Source: an uncultured Lewinella sp.
Lineage (GTDB): Bacteria > Bacteroidota > Bacteroidia > Chitinophagales > Saprospiraceae
Length of the DNA: 37,638 nt
Direction of reading: 5' to 3'
Assembly: GCA_913056515.1 (NCBI GenBank)
Contig: CAJXMP010000007.1
Location: 1 to 37,638, forward strand
The position numbers were made by a program, and so were the translations under genes. Under the pieces are notes generated by a model. It ran no database searches, had not been told where the DNA came from, and saw nothing but the letters and a program-made list of their open reading frames with translations. Below, one piece after another: positions 8,304 to 18,083 of the stretch; within the stretch, counting starts at the first letter, position 1, and each line of letters starts with the position of its first letter.

Positions 8304-10802
8304 ATGCTACATAGAACCAGTTTATTAGCAATGCTATTATTGCTTGCTTCTCAAAGTATTGGCCAAGTCCAATCTCCACAGACCTTTCACAGAGAAATGT
8401 ATGGGATACAGTTCACACCCAATCATAGGGTAGTGGATTATTTTGATCATCTAGTGGATGAATCAGATCGAATTATTAAGCAGCCTTATGGTTATACCAA
8501 TGAGGGTAGGCCTTTGAATATATTTATCATTTCTACTCCAGAGAATTTAGCGCGCCTAGAAGAGATTAGAACGCAGCATTTGGCAAAAATTGGTTTTTCG
8601 GATGCGGAGTCATCGGAAGAGGATATCGCTATTGTTTGGTTGAGTTACTCCGTACATGGAAATGAGGCTGGAGGTACAGAAGCTTCCATGCAAGTTGCCT
8701 ATGAGTTAGTTACAGGAGACCAATCAGATGCGAATGAGTGGTTGAAAAATACTGTGGTTATTATAGATCCAAGTGTTAATCCGGATGGAAATTCCAGGTA
8801 TTCTCACTGGCATATTGGTGTGTCGAATGCTTCGGCGAATCCTAATTTACAAGCTAGAGAACACTATGAACCTTGGCCAGGAGGACGTTTGAATCATTAT
8901 TATTTTGATTTGAATAGGGACTGGGCTTGGACTTCTCAGGTTGAATCCCAGCAGCGTATAGCTTTATATAAAAAATGGATGCCTCAAGTACATGCTGATG
9001 TACATGAGCAGTTCAAAGACAATCCATATTACTTTGCTCCTGCTGCCGTTCCATTACACATGCATATATCAGATTGGCAATATGAATTCCAAACGCGTAT
9101 TGGTAAAAATAGTGCTTCAGAATTTGACGCGAATGAGTGGTTATATTTTACCAAGGAGGTATTTGATTTATTTTATCCAAGTTACGGGGATACTTATCCG
9201 ACTTTCAACGGTTCGATTGGGATGACCTATGAGCAAGCTGGACACGCTTTTACTGGACGTGCAGTAAAGATGGATAATGGAGATACGCTTACTCTGCAAG
9301 ATCGTATTGATCATCACTATACGACTTCATTGTCTACAGTTAAAGTCAGCTCAGAAGATGCAGATGAGTTGAATGATAATTTTAAAAAGTACTTCAGTGT
9401 ATCCTCTTCTAATCCTCCAGGCGAGTTAAAATCTTATGTAATTTCTGCTAATAACCCAGCGTCAGAATTGGCTGAGCTTGCTGCATATTTTGATCTACAC
9501 GGGATAGAATATTGGGCATTACCTAAGGATATGAAGGCTAAGATGTATAGCTATCAATCCAATCAAGAGGAAGAGGTTGAGTTACAGGCAGGAGACATGC
9601 TTGTTTCAGCTTATCAACCTTTGGCTATACTTACGCAAGTATTATTTGAGCCAGATCCCGTTTTGGAGGATTCCTTAACCTATGATATTACAGCTTGGTC
9701 TATTCCTCACGCTCGAGGCTTGGAAGTATATGCAAGTGATTCAAAGATCACTTCAGATGTAGCATACACCATACCAAAAAACAATTCCAAATTGCCTTCA
9801 GCGCGTCCTTATGCAGTAGCTATCAAATACGATTGTCTAAATGATGCTAGTTTGATCGGTGAATTATTGAGAGCCGGCGTTGTGGTTCGATATACAGAAA
9901 AGGAGGTGCGATTTGAAGGTAATACTTTTGCGCCGGGTACCTGCTTTGTGATGGCAGCAGATAATAGAAAAAACATTGCCTGGTATCCTACAGTTAAGCA
10001 GGCTATTCAAGATCGAGATGCTAAAGCATGGCCTATTGAAACTGGTTGGGCACAATCTGGTGCAGATATGGGATCTACTAATTTTGTATTGATTGAAAAA
10101 CCTGAAGTTATCCTATTGGCTACAGATGAATTGAGTCCGAATTCATTTGGTTTTGCGTGGTACTATTTTGAGCAAGTGTTGGATTATCCTATGACAGTGG
10201 TGAATAAATCTAATTTGGTTGCTGCTTTGAATAGCGGACAGTACAATACATTGGTTGTTCAAGACGGTCGAGTTCGAATGGATGAATCCACTTCTGAAGT
10301 ATTAGCAGATTGGATTCGAAAAGGTGGAAAACTGATTTGTTCTGCTAATAGTGTTCGTAGTGTAGCTGATCTACCTGGTGTGCAATTGGGCGACGCTAAA
10401 AAGGTAGCCTTTAACGCTAAACGAGGAGAGATGAACTACAGTGATAGGGAGCGAGCTTATATTCCAACTATGGTTCCCGGAGCGATATACAGAACAGAGT
10501 TAGATGAGAGTCATCCTTTGGCATTTGGATTGGGAGACCACTATTTTTCATTGAAGACCAATTCAGTTCAGTTCGATAAAATGGAGAATGGTTGGAATGT
10601 AGGTGTGATTAATGACGACCTAGTAAAAATGGGTTTTGCGGGATACTTGGTCCATGAAGCTCAGAAACAATCTATGGTGATCGGTGAACAATCTATGGGT
10701 AGAGGGAATATAGTCTTCTTTACGGATGACATTTTGTATAGAGGATTTTGGAGACGTGGACAGCAGTTGTTTGCTAATGCTTTGTTTATGAGCGGCAACT
10801 AA
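8304..10802 (+). CDS. Secreted M14-family zinc carboxypeptidase
   Basis: Signal peptide; SYSVHGNEAGGTEA, DPSVNPDGNSRY, FDLNRDWAW, DVHEQF motifs. Confidence 0.9.
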   Translation: MLHRTSLLAMLLLLASQSIGQVQSPQTFHREMYGIQFTPNHRVVDYFDHLVDESDRIIKQPYGYTNEGRPLNIFIISTPENLARLEEIRTQHLAKIGFSDAESSEEDIAIVWLSYSVHGNEAGGTEASMQVAYELVTGDQSDANEWLKNTVVIIDPSVNPDGNSRYSHWHIGVSNASANPNLQAREHYEPWPGGRLNHYYFDLNRDWAWTSQVESQQRIALYKKWMPQVHADVHEQFKDNPYYFAPAAVPLHMHISDWQYEFQTRIGKNSASEFDANEWLYFTKEVFDLFYPSYGDTYPTFNGSIGMTYEQAGHAFTGRAVKMDNGDTLTLQDRIDHHYTTSLSTVKVSSEDADELNDNFKKYFSVSSSNPPGELKSYVISANNPASELAELAAYFDLHGIEYWALPKDMKAKMYSYQSNQEEEVELQAGDMLVSAYQPLAILTQVLFEPDPVLEDSLTYDITAWSIPHARGLEVYASDSKITSDVAYTIPKNNSKLPSARPYAVAIKYDCLNDASLIGELLRAGVVVRYTEKEVRFEGNTFAPGTCFVMAADNRKNIAWYPTVKQAIQDRDAKAWPIETGWAQSGADMGSTNFVLIEKPEVILLATDELSPNSFGFAWYYFEQVLDYPMTVVNKSNLVAALNSGQYNTLVVQDGRVRMDESTSEVLADWIRKGGKLICSANSVRSVADLPGVQLGDAKKVAFNAKRGEMNYSDRERAYIPTMVPGAIYRTELDESHPLAFGLGDHYFSLKTNSVQFDKMENGWNVGVINDDLVKMGFAGYLVHEAQKQSMVIGEQSMGRGNIVFFTDDILYRGFWRRGQQLFANALFMSGN

Positions 10803-10826
10803 AATTTAAAGAAAAATGAATGCGTT

Positions 10827-10862
10827 AAAGTGCCCGGAGTAATCAATCACTCCGGGCACTTT
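10827..10862. terminator. Perfect 14-bp stem (AAAGTGCCCGGAGT-aatcaatc-ACTCCGGGCACTTT) between the M14 gene and fahA
   Basis: Arms 10827-10840 and 10849-10862 are exact reverse complements; the ORF-track start at 10830 falls inside it. Confidence 0.75.
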
Positions 10863-10865
10863 GCG

Positions 10866-10873
10866 TATATTTG
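10866..10873 (+). promoter_or_regulatory. Putative -7 element TATATTTG for fahA, 4 nt downstream of the hairpin
   Basis: Exact TAnnTTTG match, 17 nt before ATG 10890. Confidence 0.5.
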
Positions 10874-10889
10874 GGAAAAAACACCACCT

Positions 10890-12152
10890 ATGTATATTGT
10901 ACCAAATCACTTAGAGTCGTGGGTAGAAGTCGCGGAAGGTTCGGATTTTCCTATTCAAAATATTCCATTTGGGGTATTTCAAACGAAGAGTAATCCCAAA
11001 CCTAGAATTTGTACTGCAATAGGAGAATACGTTGTAGACCTAGCAGTATTGGCGGATATGAGTCTATTTGATGATCTAGATATGCCCATTGAAGTTTTTC
11101 GATCAGCCACTCTGAATCCCCTTATGGCACTTGGTAAAACAAAGACTAGTGCATTCAGGAAACGCATTGTAGAATTATTATCAAAAGGTAATGAGGCTCT
11201 TGAAGAGCAGTCCTGGCATTTTTTACATCCTATTGAAAAGGTAGACATGCTATTACCGGTTCAAGTGGGGGACTATACTGATTTTTACTCTAGTATGGAG
11301 CATGCTCGAAATGTGGGTACTATGTTTAGAGATCCAAATAATGCCTTATTACCCAACTGGAAACACATTCCCGTTGGATACCATGGTCGTGCATCTTCAA
11401 TAATTGTTTCAGGCCAGGATATTCATCGACCTAAGGGACAAACCATGCCTTTGGATGCTGATGCACCTGTATACGGACCATCTGCTCGATTAGATTTTGA
11501 GTTAGAAATGGCCTTCATAGTGGGTACACCATCCGAACTTGGTGATACGGTTAGTACCGGAGCAGCAGAAGATCATATTTTTGGTTTGAGTTTGTTTAAT
11601 GATTGGTCTGCTCGGGATATTCAAAAGTGGGAGTATGTTCCACTTGGACCATTTTTGGGGAAAAACTTTGCCTCAACCATGGCACCTTGGATTATTACTT
11701 TGGATGCTCTAGAACCTTTCAGAGTGCAAGGACCTGTTCAAGATCCTCCTGTGCTGCCTTACTTAGAATATACAGGACAGAAGAATTATGATATTCATTT
11801 ATCTGTTGAAATAGAAACGGAAAGTGGAGTAAGCAAAGAAGTTTGCCAATCCAACTTTAAATACATGTATTGGAATATGGCCCAACAATTGGCGCACCAC
11901 ACTGTCAATGGTTGTAATATCAATACTGGAGATGTTTGTGCTTCAGGAACGATTAGTGGCCCAGAACCAGGTTCTTTCGGTTCTATGTTAGAAATAGCAT
12001 GGAAAGGCACAAAGCCTGTGGAGATGCCAGATGGAAGCAGTCGGAAGTTCATTCATGATGGCGATACTGTTCGCATGAAGGGTTACTGTGAAAAAGATGG
12101 TGTTCGTATTGGTTTTGGAGAAGCGACAGCAAAGGTTCTTCCAGTAAAATAA
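10890..12152 (+). CDS. fahA: Fumarylacetoacetase
   Basis: DYTDFYSSMEHARNVGTMFRD, PVGYHGRASSIIVSG, NDWSARDIQKWEYVPLGPFLGKNFASTMAPWI, GSGTISGPEPGS-like motif. ATG 10890 preferred over 10830. Confidence 0.93.
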   Translation: MYIVPNHLESWVEVAEGSDFPIQNIPFGVFQTKSNPKPRICTAIGEYVVDLAVLADMSLFDDLDMPIEVFRSATLNPLMALGKTKTSAFRKRIVELLSKGNEALEEQSWHFLHPIEKVDMLLPVQVGDYTDFYSSMEHARNVGTMFRDPNNALLPNWKHIPVGYHGRASSIIVSGQDIHRPKGQTMPLDADAPVYGPSARLDFELEMAFIVGTPSELGDTVSTGAAEDHIFGLSLFNDWSARDIQKWEYVPLGPFLGKNFASTMAPWIITLDALEPFRVQGPVQDPPVLPYLEYTGQKNYDIHLSVEIETESGVSKEVCQSNFKYMYWNMAQQLAHHTVNGCNINTGDVCASGTISGPEPGSFGSMLEIAWKGTKPVEMPDGSSRKFIHDGDTVRMKGYCEKDGVRIGFGEATAKVLPVK

Positions 12153-12160
12153 CACGGTAG

Positions 12161-13612
12161 ATGATAAAAGGTAAACTGACTATGTTTTTATGGTTTTGGC
12201 TACTTGTTCCTAGTGTATTTGGTCAAGACCTTGATCGGGCCAGTCTTCAACGTTTTTTAGAAGATCCTGCTATTCGATCTGCATCGGTCAGTTTGATTTT
12301 TTATGAGGAAGAAACAGGGAAAGTGCTATTGGATCATAATGCTGATGTCAACTTAATTCCTGCTTCTTCACATAAGTTGCTAGTTACTTCCACCATACTC
12401 GCAACATTAGGGGCGGACTACCGCTATCAGACTTATTTAGAATATACTGGCTCCATTAATGCTGATGGAGTTTTAGACGGAAATTTAATCATAAGGGGTG
12501 GAGGAGATCCCAGTTTAGGTTCTGATGTAGCTGGTGCTTTATCTCTGCAAGCATTGGATCATTTACTCGTTGGAGTTATTGAACGTGCGGGAATAAAAAA
12601 GATCAGCGGTTCTGTTCTTGTAGATCCTCAATATTTTTCTGGCTCAGTTATTCCATCTAGTTGGAGTAAATCCGATGTTGGAAATTATTATGGTGCAGGA
12701 ACATGGGGTTTTAATATTCATCAAAATCTATATTACCTAGATTTTTTGCAAAAGGCAAAGGGTCAACGTCCAAGTATCCAAGGTACAAGGCCTGTTATTG
12801 ATGGCTTGACTTTCACCAATCAGTTGAGTTGTGCAGGAGCTAATTCTGGTGACAACGCCTATATCTATGGAGGTCCTGGCGAATGGGATAAATTGATTAA
12901 GGGTACGATACCCTCAGGTTCTGGGATTTTTACGATCAAAGGTTCTATACCTGATCCAGCTTCTTTTTATGCTAAACACTTCTGTGGACAGCTGAACCAG
13001 GCTGGAATTGCAGTGGATGTAGGCGAAGGTGTATTGAATTATGATATACCATCTTCTGATAAAACACTTTTATATGTGCATCAGTCTCCAACATTGGCAC
13101 ATTTAGTAGAGTACGCTAATCTGGAGTCTGACAATATGTTTTGCGAAACCTTCTTGATGACATTAGGAAAACTGGAGGCTGGTTCTGGTAGTAGGGCTGA
13201 GGGTGTTCAATATTTGCGGACCTATTTTTCGGAACATGGTTATCAGACTTCATTCAATATGGAAGATGGATCAGGTTTATCTAGAGCTAATCGAATAAGT
13301 GCTGGCTTGTTAGCTGATGTATTGTATGCAGCACTGACAAATGAATCCACTGGAGCTTGGTTTTATCAAACTTTGCCACAGACAGGTGTTAGAGGAACCT
13401 TGAGCAAGGTGTTTAAAGATACACCTGATGCCATGCGTTTAACAGCAAAAACGGGAAGTATGCGCGGTATTCGATCTTTAACTGGTCATTTCTACACCAA
13501 AAATGAAAAACCTATTGTATTTTCAATTATCATAAACGATTATAAAGGCAGCGGATACGCTGTATGGAAGAAGATGGAATCGTTTTTAACCAATCTATAC
13601 ATTAAAAGTTAA
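12161..13612 (+). CDS. dacB: D-alanyl-D-alanine carboxypeptidase/endopeptidase (peptidase S13, PBP4-like)
   Basis: IPASSHKLLVTST (SxxK), YANLESDNMFCETFL (SxN), LTAKTGSMRGIRSLTG (KTG). Confidence 0.9.
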   Translation: MIKGKLTMFLWFWLLVPSVFGQDLDRASLQRFLEDPAIRSASVSLIFYEEETGKVLLDHNADVNLIPASSHKLLVTSTILATLGADYRYQTYLEYTGSINADGVLDGNLIIRGGGDPSLGSDVAGALSLQALDHLLVGVIERAGIKKISGSVLVDPQYFSGSVIPSSWSKSDVGNYYGAGTWGFNIHQNLYYLDFLQKAKGQRPSIQGTRPVIDGLTFTNQLSCAGANSGDNAYIYGGPGEWDKLIKGTIPSGSGIFTIKGSIPDPASFYAKHFCGQLNQAGIAVDVGEGVLNYDIPSSDKTLLYVHQSPTLAHLVEYANLESDNMFCETFLMTLGKLEAGSGSRAEGVQYLRTYFSEHGYQTSFNMEDGSGLSRANRISAGLLADVLYAALTNESTGAWFYQTLPQTGVRGTLSKVFKDTPDAMRLTAKTGSMRGIRSLTGHFYTKNEKPIVFSIIINDYKGSGYAVWKKMESFLTNLYIKS

Positions 13613-13621
13613 CGAATAACT

Positions 13622-14080
13622 ATGCTAAAAAAAGTGCTTAAGATTGTAATACCTGTTCTTTTGATAGGCTTAGTGATTAGTCAGTTTTTTTCTCCAGCTA
13701 TTAATGATGGAGATATAGTCGAGGCAAATGATTTATTACATATTGAGGTAGCTTCTCCAGCTGTATCTAGTATAATTGAATCAGCTTGCTATGATTGTCA
13801 TTCTAACAAAACGACTTATCCAACTTATGCTAAGATATCTCCAGTAAACTTCTGGATTCAAGGGCATATTGACCATGGGAAGGAACATTTGAATTTTTCC
13901 GAGTGGGCATCATACTCACCCGGTAAAAGAAAGCATAAACTAGAAGAGTGTATAGAGGAATTAGAAGAAGGAGAAATGCCTTTGAAGTCTTACACTTGGT
14001 TGCATAGTGAGGCTAAACTTACGGATGACCAAAAGAATTTGGTTATGGAGTGGTGTAAGTCAGTAATGGCTAAATATTAA
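13622..14080 (+). CDS. Haem-binding domain protein (single CxxCH, membrane-anchored)
   Basis: N-terminal TM; SACYDCHSNKTTYPTYAKISPVNFWIQGHIDHGKEHLNFSEWASY, typical of the Bacteroidota haem-binding domain family. Confidence 0.85.
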   Translation: MLKKVLKIVIPVLLIGLVISQFFSPAINDGDIVEANDLLHIEVASPAVSSIIESACYDCHSNKTTYPTYAKISPVNFWIQGHIDHGKEHLNFSEWASYSPGKRKHKLEECIEELEEGEMPLKSYTWLHSEAKLTDDQKNLVMEWCKSVMAKY

Positions 14081-14088
14081 ACACTATT

Positions 14089-14763
14089 ATGAAGAACTTT
14101 TGGATTTTTTGGATGACTTGTTGGGTGATTGTACTAGGTACATCATGTACAGAGGAAGTTAGTGAAACTCAAGAACCTGAAACAAGTTCAGAGATTACTT
14201 ACGAAGGCTCTGCGGCAAATGGCGTTCAGAGTCGTCAAGTTTGGCAAAAGCCTAATCTAGTGATAGAATTATTAGGTGATTTACAAGATAAAACTATCGC
14301 AGATATTGGTGCTGGAGTAGGATATTTCTCCTTCAGATTAGCAGAAAAGGCCAAGCGAGTAATTGCTATTGAAATTGATGAATCCTTATTGCAAACTATA
14401 GACGAGCTCAAAGCATCAAAGGTGCCAGAGAAATTTCAGGATCGATTGGAAACACGCTTAACGACGCCTGAATCTCCTGGATTAAAAACAGGTGAAGCGG
14501 ATGTTGTCTTGTTGGTGAATACCTACATTTACATTGAAAATAGGGTGGCCTACCTGAAACAATTGCTGGATGTTTTAGAACCTAATGATCGGCTTGTTAT
14601 AGTTGATTTTAAGAAAAAGCGAATTGGTTTAGACAAACCGCTTGCTAGTGAACGCTTGCCGCTTTATCAAGTCGAGAATGAGTTAATTGAAGCTGGATTC
14701 ACCATACAACGCTCGGATGATTGCTCCTTGGATTATCAGTATATTATCCTAGCTATGAAATAG
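14089..14763 (+). CDS. Class I SAM-dependent methyltransferase with lipoprotein-like signal sequence
   Basis: MKNFWIFWMTCWVIVLGTSCTEE signal/lipobox-like; KTIADIGAGVGYFSFRLAEKAKRVIAIEID SAM motif I. Confidence 0.8.
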   Translation: MKNFWIFWMTCWVIVLGTSCTEEVSETQEPETSSEITYEGSAANGVQSRQVWQKPNLVIELLGDLQDKTIADIGAGVGYFSFRLAEKAKRVIAIEIDESLLQTIDELKASKVPEKFQDRLETRLTTPESPGLKTGEADVVLLVNTYIYIENRVAYLKQLLDVLEPNDRLVIVDFKKKRIGLDKPLASERLPLYQVENELIEAGFTIQRSDDCSLDYQYIILAMK

Positions 14764-14764
14764 A

Positions 14765-14798
14765 AAAAAAGAGGAAGCTTAAATGCTTCCTCTTTTTT
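14765..14798. terminator. Bidirectional terminator between the methyltransferase and hutU genes (convergent)
   Basis: AAAAAAGAGGAAGC-ttaaat-GCTTCCTCTTTTTT. Confidence 0.85.
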
Positions 14799-16827
14799 AT
14801 TTTACTGTTTTATCTAATAGATCTTCATCGGTTAGATTCGGTATAGTTACTTTTAAATTCGGATTTTGGTCCATAGCACGTTTGATAGCGAAAATGGCCT
14901 CTTCATTTCTAGCCCAACTTCTTCTAGCAATACCGTTATTGACATCCCAATATAACATGGACTTTAATCGACGTTCACTATCTGAGCTACCATCTATAAG
15001 CATACCAAAACCACCATTGATGACCTCACCCCAACCTACGCCTCCACCATTGTGGATGGAAACCCAAGTCGCTCCTCTAAAGCTATCTCCAATGACATTA
15101 TGAATAGCCATATCTGCAGTAAACCTAGAGCCATCATAGATATTGGAAGTCTCTCTGAATGGGGAGTCTGTACCAGATACATCGTGGTGGTCCCTACCTA
15201 ATACTACTGGTCCTTTAAGCCTACCGTCTGCAATAGCATCGTTGAAAGCTTTTGCAATTTTAATTCGGCCTTCTGCATCTGCATATAAGATTCTTGATTT
15301 GGACCCTACTACAGGAATATTTTGGTCAGCTGCCTCTATCCAGGTGATGTTGTCCTGCATTTGCCCTTGAATTTCTGATGGTGCATGCTTTAGCATGTCC
15401 TTTAATACTGCCGCAGCTATTTTGTCTGTAGTATCTAAATCCTCTTTTAGTCCAGAAGTACATACCCAACGGAAAGGACCGAAGCCATAATCAAAGCACA
15501 TCGGCCCCATGATATCTTCAACATAGGAAGGGTATTTGAAGATACCTTCTTCTTTGTTTTTCCATATATCTGCCCCTGCTTCGCCCGCTTCTTTAAGAAA
15601 GGCATTTCCATAATCCCAAAAGTACATGCCTTTTTCGACTAGTGCATTTACGGCATTTACATGTCGCTTAAGCGTATCTCTAACCTCTGACATGAATCGA
15701 ATAGGATTCTCATTCATCAATGCTTCCGCTTCTTCAAAGGTAAATCCGATAGGAGTATAACCTAAGTCGTTAATATTATGCAGGGAAGTTTGATCCGATC
15801 CCAACTCAATTTTGACTCCTCTTTCGACGAATTTTTCCCAAAGCTCCACAATATTACCGTGGTAAATTAGTGCAATAGCTTCTTTATTGACTTTACATTC
15901 TAGAATTCTGTCGGTGATGGCATCAGCATCTTGATAGACATTTTCTTTTTGGATGTATCCGTCTGTAATTCTCTGTTGTACCGCATCGCCGTCCGTCTCT
16001 GCAATTACTCCTACAGCTCCAGTAATAACTGCTGCCAGTGCTTGAGCGCCAGACATACCACCTAATCCAGAGGTAACAAAAGCTACTCCAGCTAGATTAT
16101 CTTGCCCAAGCCCCATTTTTCTACCTGCATTCAGCAAGGTGATGGTGGTGCCATGCACGATACCCTGAGGACCAATATACATAAATGAACCTGCTGTCAT
16201 CTGCCCATAGGAAGTTACACCAAGTGCATTGTATTTATTCCAATCTTCTTTTTTAGAATAGTTAGGAATCATCATGCCGTTTGTAACCACTACTCTAGGC
16301 GCATCTTTATGCGAAGGGAATAGTCCCATGGGGTGGCCAGAGTATAGTACAAGGGTTTGTTCGTCTGTCATTTCAGCCAGGTATTTCATGCATAGGCGAT
16401 ATTGGGCCCAATTTTGAAAGACAGCTCCGTTACCCCCGTAGGTAATCAGTTCATGTGGGTGTTTTGCAACGGTATAATCCAGATTGTTTTGGATCATAAG
16501 CATGATAGACGCCGCTTGCTTACTTTTAGCTGGATAGTCTTCAATGGGACGAGCAGCCATAAGATAATCAGGTCTCAATCGGTACATATAGATTCTACCG
16601 TATCGATCCAGCTCATCCATAAATTCTGGAGCCAATTCCTCGTGTTGCTCTTGGGGGAAATATCGTAAGGCATTAGCGAGTGCTAATTTTCTTTCTTTTA
16701 GACTAAGTACGTCTTTAATTACCCTCCTAGGTGCATGACTAACGCTAGGGTCAAGAGGTTTTGCTGCAGGTAAAACTGCTGGAATTCCTTCTAAAATGGC
16801 TTCTTTGAATTGGCTAACGGACTGCAT
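14797..16827 (-). CDS. hutU: Urocanate hydratase (long, ~676 aa form)
   Basis: YGGNGAVFQNWAQYRLCMKYLAEMTDEQTLVLYSGHPMGLF, GGLGGMSGAQ-type motif, CFDYGFGPFRWVCTSG, IHNGGGVGWGEVINGGFGMLIDGS. Confidence 0.93.
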   Translation of the reverse strand: MQSVSQFKEAILEGIPAVLPAAKPLDPSVSHAPRRVIKDVLSLKERKLALANALRYFPQEQHEELAPEFMDELDRYGRIYMYRLRPDYLMAARPIEDYPAKSKQAASIMLMIQNNLDYTVAKHPHELITYGGNGAVFQNWAQYRLCMKYLAEMTDEQTLVLYSGHPMGLFPSHKDAPRVVVTNGMMIPNYSKKEDWNKYNALGVTSYGQMTAGSFMYIGPQGIVHGTTITLLNAGRKMGLGQDNLAGVAFVTSGLGGMSGAQALAAVITGAVGVIAETDGDAVQQRITDGYIQKENVYQDADAITDRILECKVNKEAIALIYHGNIVELWEKFVERGVKIELGSDQTSLHNINDLGYTPIGFTFEEAEALMNENPIRFMSEVRDTLKRHVNAVNALVEKGMYFWDYGNAFLKEAGEAGADIWKNKEEGIFKYPSYVEDIMGPMCFDYGFGPFRWVCTSGLKEDLDTTDKIAAAVLKDMLKHAPSEIQGQMQDNITWIEAADQNIPVVGSKSRILYADAEGRIKIAKAFNDAIADGRLKGPVVLGRDHHDVSGTDSPFRETSNIYDGSRFTADMAIHNVIGDSFRGATWVSIHNGGGVGWGEVINGGFGMLIDGSSDSERRLKSMLYWDVNNGIARRSWARNEEAIFAIKRAMDQNPNLKVTIPNLTDEDLLDKTVK

Positions 16828-16848
16828 GAATCAAATTTTATTCTGCCC

Positions 16849-16856
16849 CAAAAATA
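16849..16856 (-). promoter_or_regulatory. Putative -7 element TATTTTTG for hutU
   Basis: Exact TAnnTTTG match on the minus strand 21 nt upstream of the start codon; a TTTG lies 17 nt further upstream. Confidence 0.4.
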
Positions 16857-16913
16857 ATCAAATCTTTGGAGTGCAAAACCATTTCAGTGGATATTGACCA
16901 AATCCTTGCTAAC

Positions 16914-18083
16914 TTATTTTATCCTAAACTTAAGTCCCAATGCATAGTTGGAGTGGTACTTAAAGGTTGGAGCTATTGAATTCAGCATGGCTTTTTGTTC
17001 TGTTTCCAGCGTGATAGTCCATTTTGGACTAAGTGCATAATTAAGACCCATTTGAAGTCCTGCTTGGTGGAATTTATGAAGCTTGTATACATCGATGTTT
17101 TCATAAAGGAGACCTGCAGATAAATTCCATTTTGGGTGATACTTGTACATGGCGTTAAGCCCAATTCGATGACTAAATATATTATCACGCACATCAACAT
17201 TAGAATCAAACCAGGCAGTAGAACTAAAGCTTCCACCATATCTAGAGTAAATCCAATCACCTAGATTGTATTGTTCAGAATAATTTGCTGTTACATTTAT
17301 TTCTTGAGCATCTGCTAATGCAAAATCATTAAATAAGGAGTTGTTACTGTACCAAGAAAACTTGTAGTTGATTCCTAAAGACCATTTGTCCGATTTATTC
17401 TTATTGAAATCTAAAGTCAAGTTTCTGAATAATAGACTTTGGTTGAACAGTTGTTCATTCAAGTTCAAGGCTAGTCCTCCTCCTATCTGAACTTCCCATG
17501 GATACTTAACTGATGCCTGTATAGGGTTTTGGATAGGAAAAACCTGTGTGGTCTCAAGCATTTCTATGGGCCTATCTATAGTAGCTATTATTCTATGTTG
17601 ATTAAACAGTATGTTGGGTTCCGGTATTGTTAGCTTTGGCGATATAGGTGGAATACTGGTATATACTTTTGCTGATTTACTTTTTTCGAATCCAGTTAAA
17701 AGTGGTTGGTTTGATTGATTAAGTTCGATTGATGTATGGTCATTAGCTCCAAGTGTTGACTTCGGTTCGGTTGGAGGTTTTATTGAAACCTCACTTGTAT
17801 GTTCTGTAGTGGTTGTGGGAGCTTCTTGCTCAAGTGGCAGGTAGCCCATTTGCTCGTTTTGACTAACAGACCCTAATGTGGCTACTAATAAAACTGTAAT
17901 TATTCCTAAGGATTTAAATATACCATTAGGAATGCTCTCTTTACCTGACGGAGATAGACCACCAGTACCTTTATTATCCTCCTGATCCAATAGGGCTTCC
18001 ATAGCATCCCAGTTGGTTTCAGAGAAGGGAAAATCCAGCTCTGAAAGTTTACGCTCGATATGTGTATTTTTTCCTTGCTTCAT
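16914..18083 (-). CDS. Sigma-factor partner: short cytoplasmic segment, single TM helix, linker and outer-membrane beta-barrel-like C-terminus
   Basis: ATG at 18083 overlaps the sigma-factor stop (TGATG). FPFSETNWDAMEALLDQE then IFKSLGIITVLLVATLGSV TM, C-terminal alternating strands ending YALGLKFRIK. ORF-track start 18155 is likely too long. Confidence 0.7.
   Translation of the reverse strand: MKQGKNTHIERKLSELDFPFSETNWDAMEALLDQEDNKGTGGLSPSGKESIPNGIFKSLGIITVLLVATLGSVSQNEQMGYLPLEQEAPTTTTEHTSEVSIKPPTEPKSTLGANDHTSIELNQSNQPLLTGFEKSKSAKVYTSIPPISPKLTIPEPNILFNQHRIIATIDRPIEMLETTQVFPIQNPIQASVKYPWEVQIGGGLALNLNEQLFNQSLLFRNLTLDFNKNKSDKWSLGINYKFSWYSNNSLFNDFALADAQEINVTANYSEQYNLGDWIYSRYGGSFSSTAWFDSNVDVRDNIFSHRIGLNAMYKYHPKWNLSAGLLYENIDVYKLHKFHQAGLQMGLNYALSPKWTITLETEQKAMLNSIAPTFKYHSNYALGLKFRIK

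Noticed and set aside
10830-10889. 20-aa N-terminal extension of FahA in the ORF track
   Set aside because: It lies in a perfect 14-bp hairpin and upstream of a TATATTTG promoter-like element; ATG 10890 (MYIVPNHLESWV) is better.
12161-13612. Beta-lactamase or resistance gene, from the SxxK/KTG motifs
   Set aside because: Overall sequence and the SxN motif fit peptidase S13/PBP4 (DacB), a housekeeping peptidoglycan enzyme.
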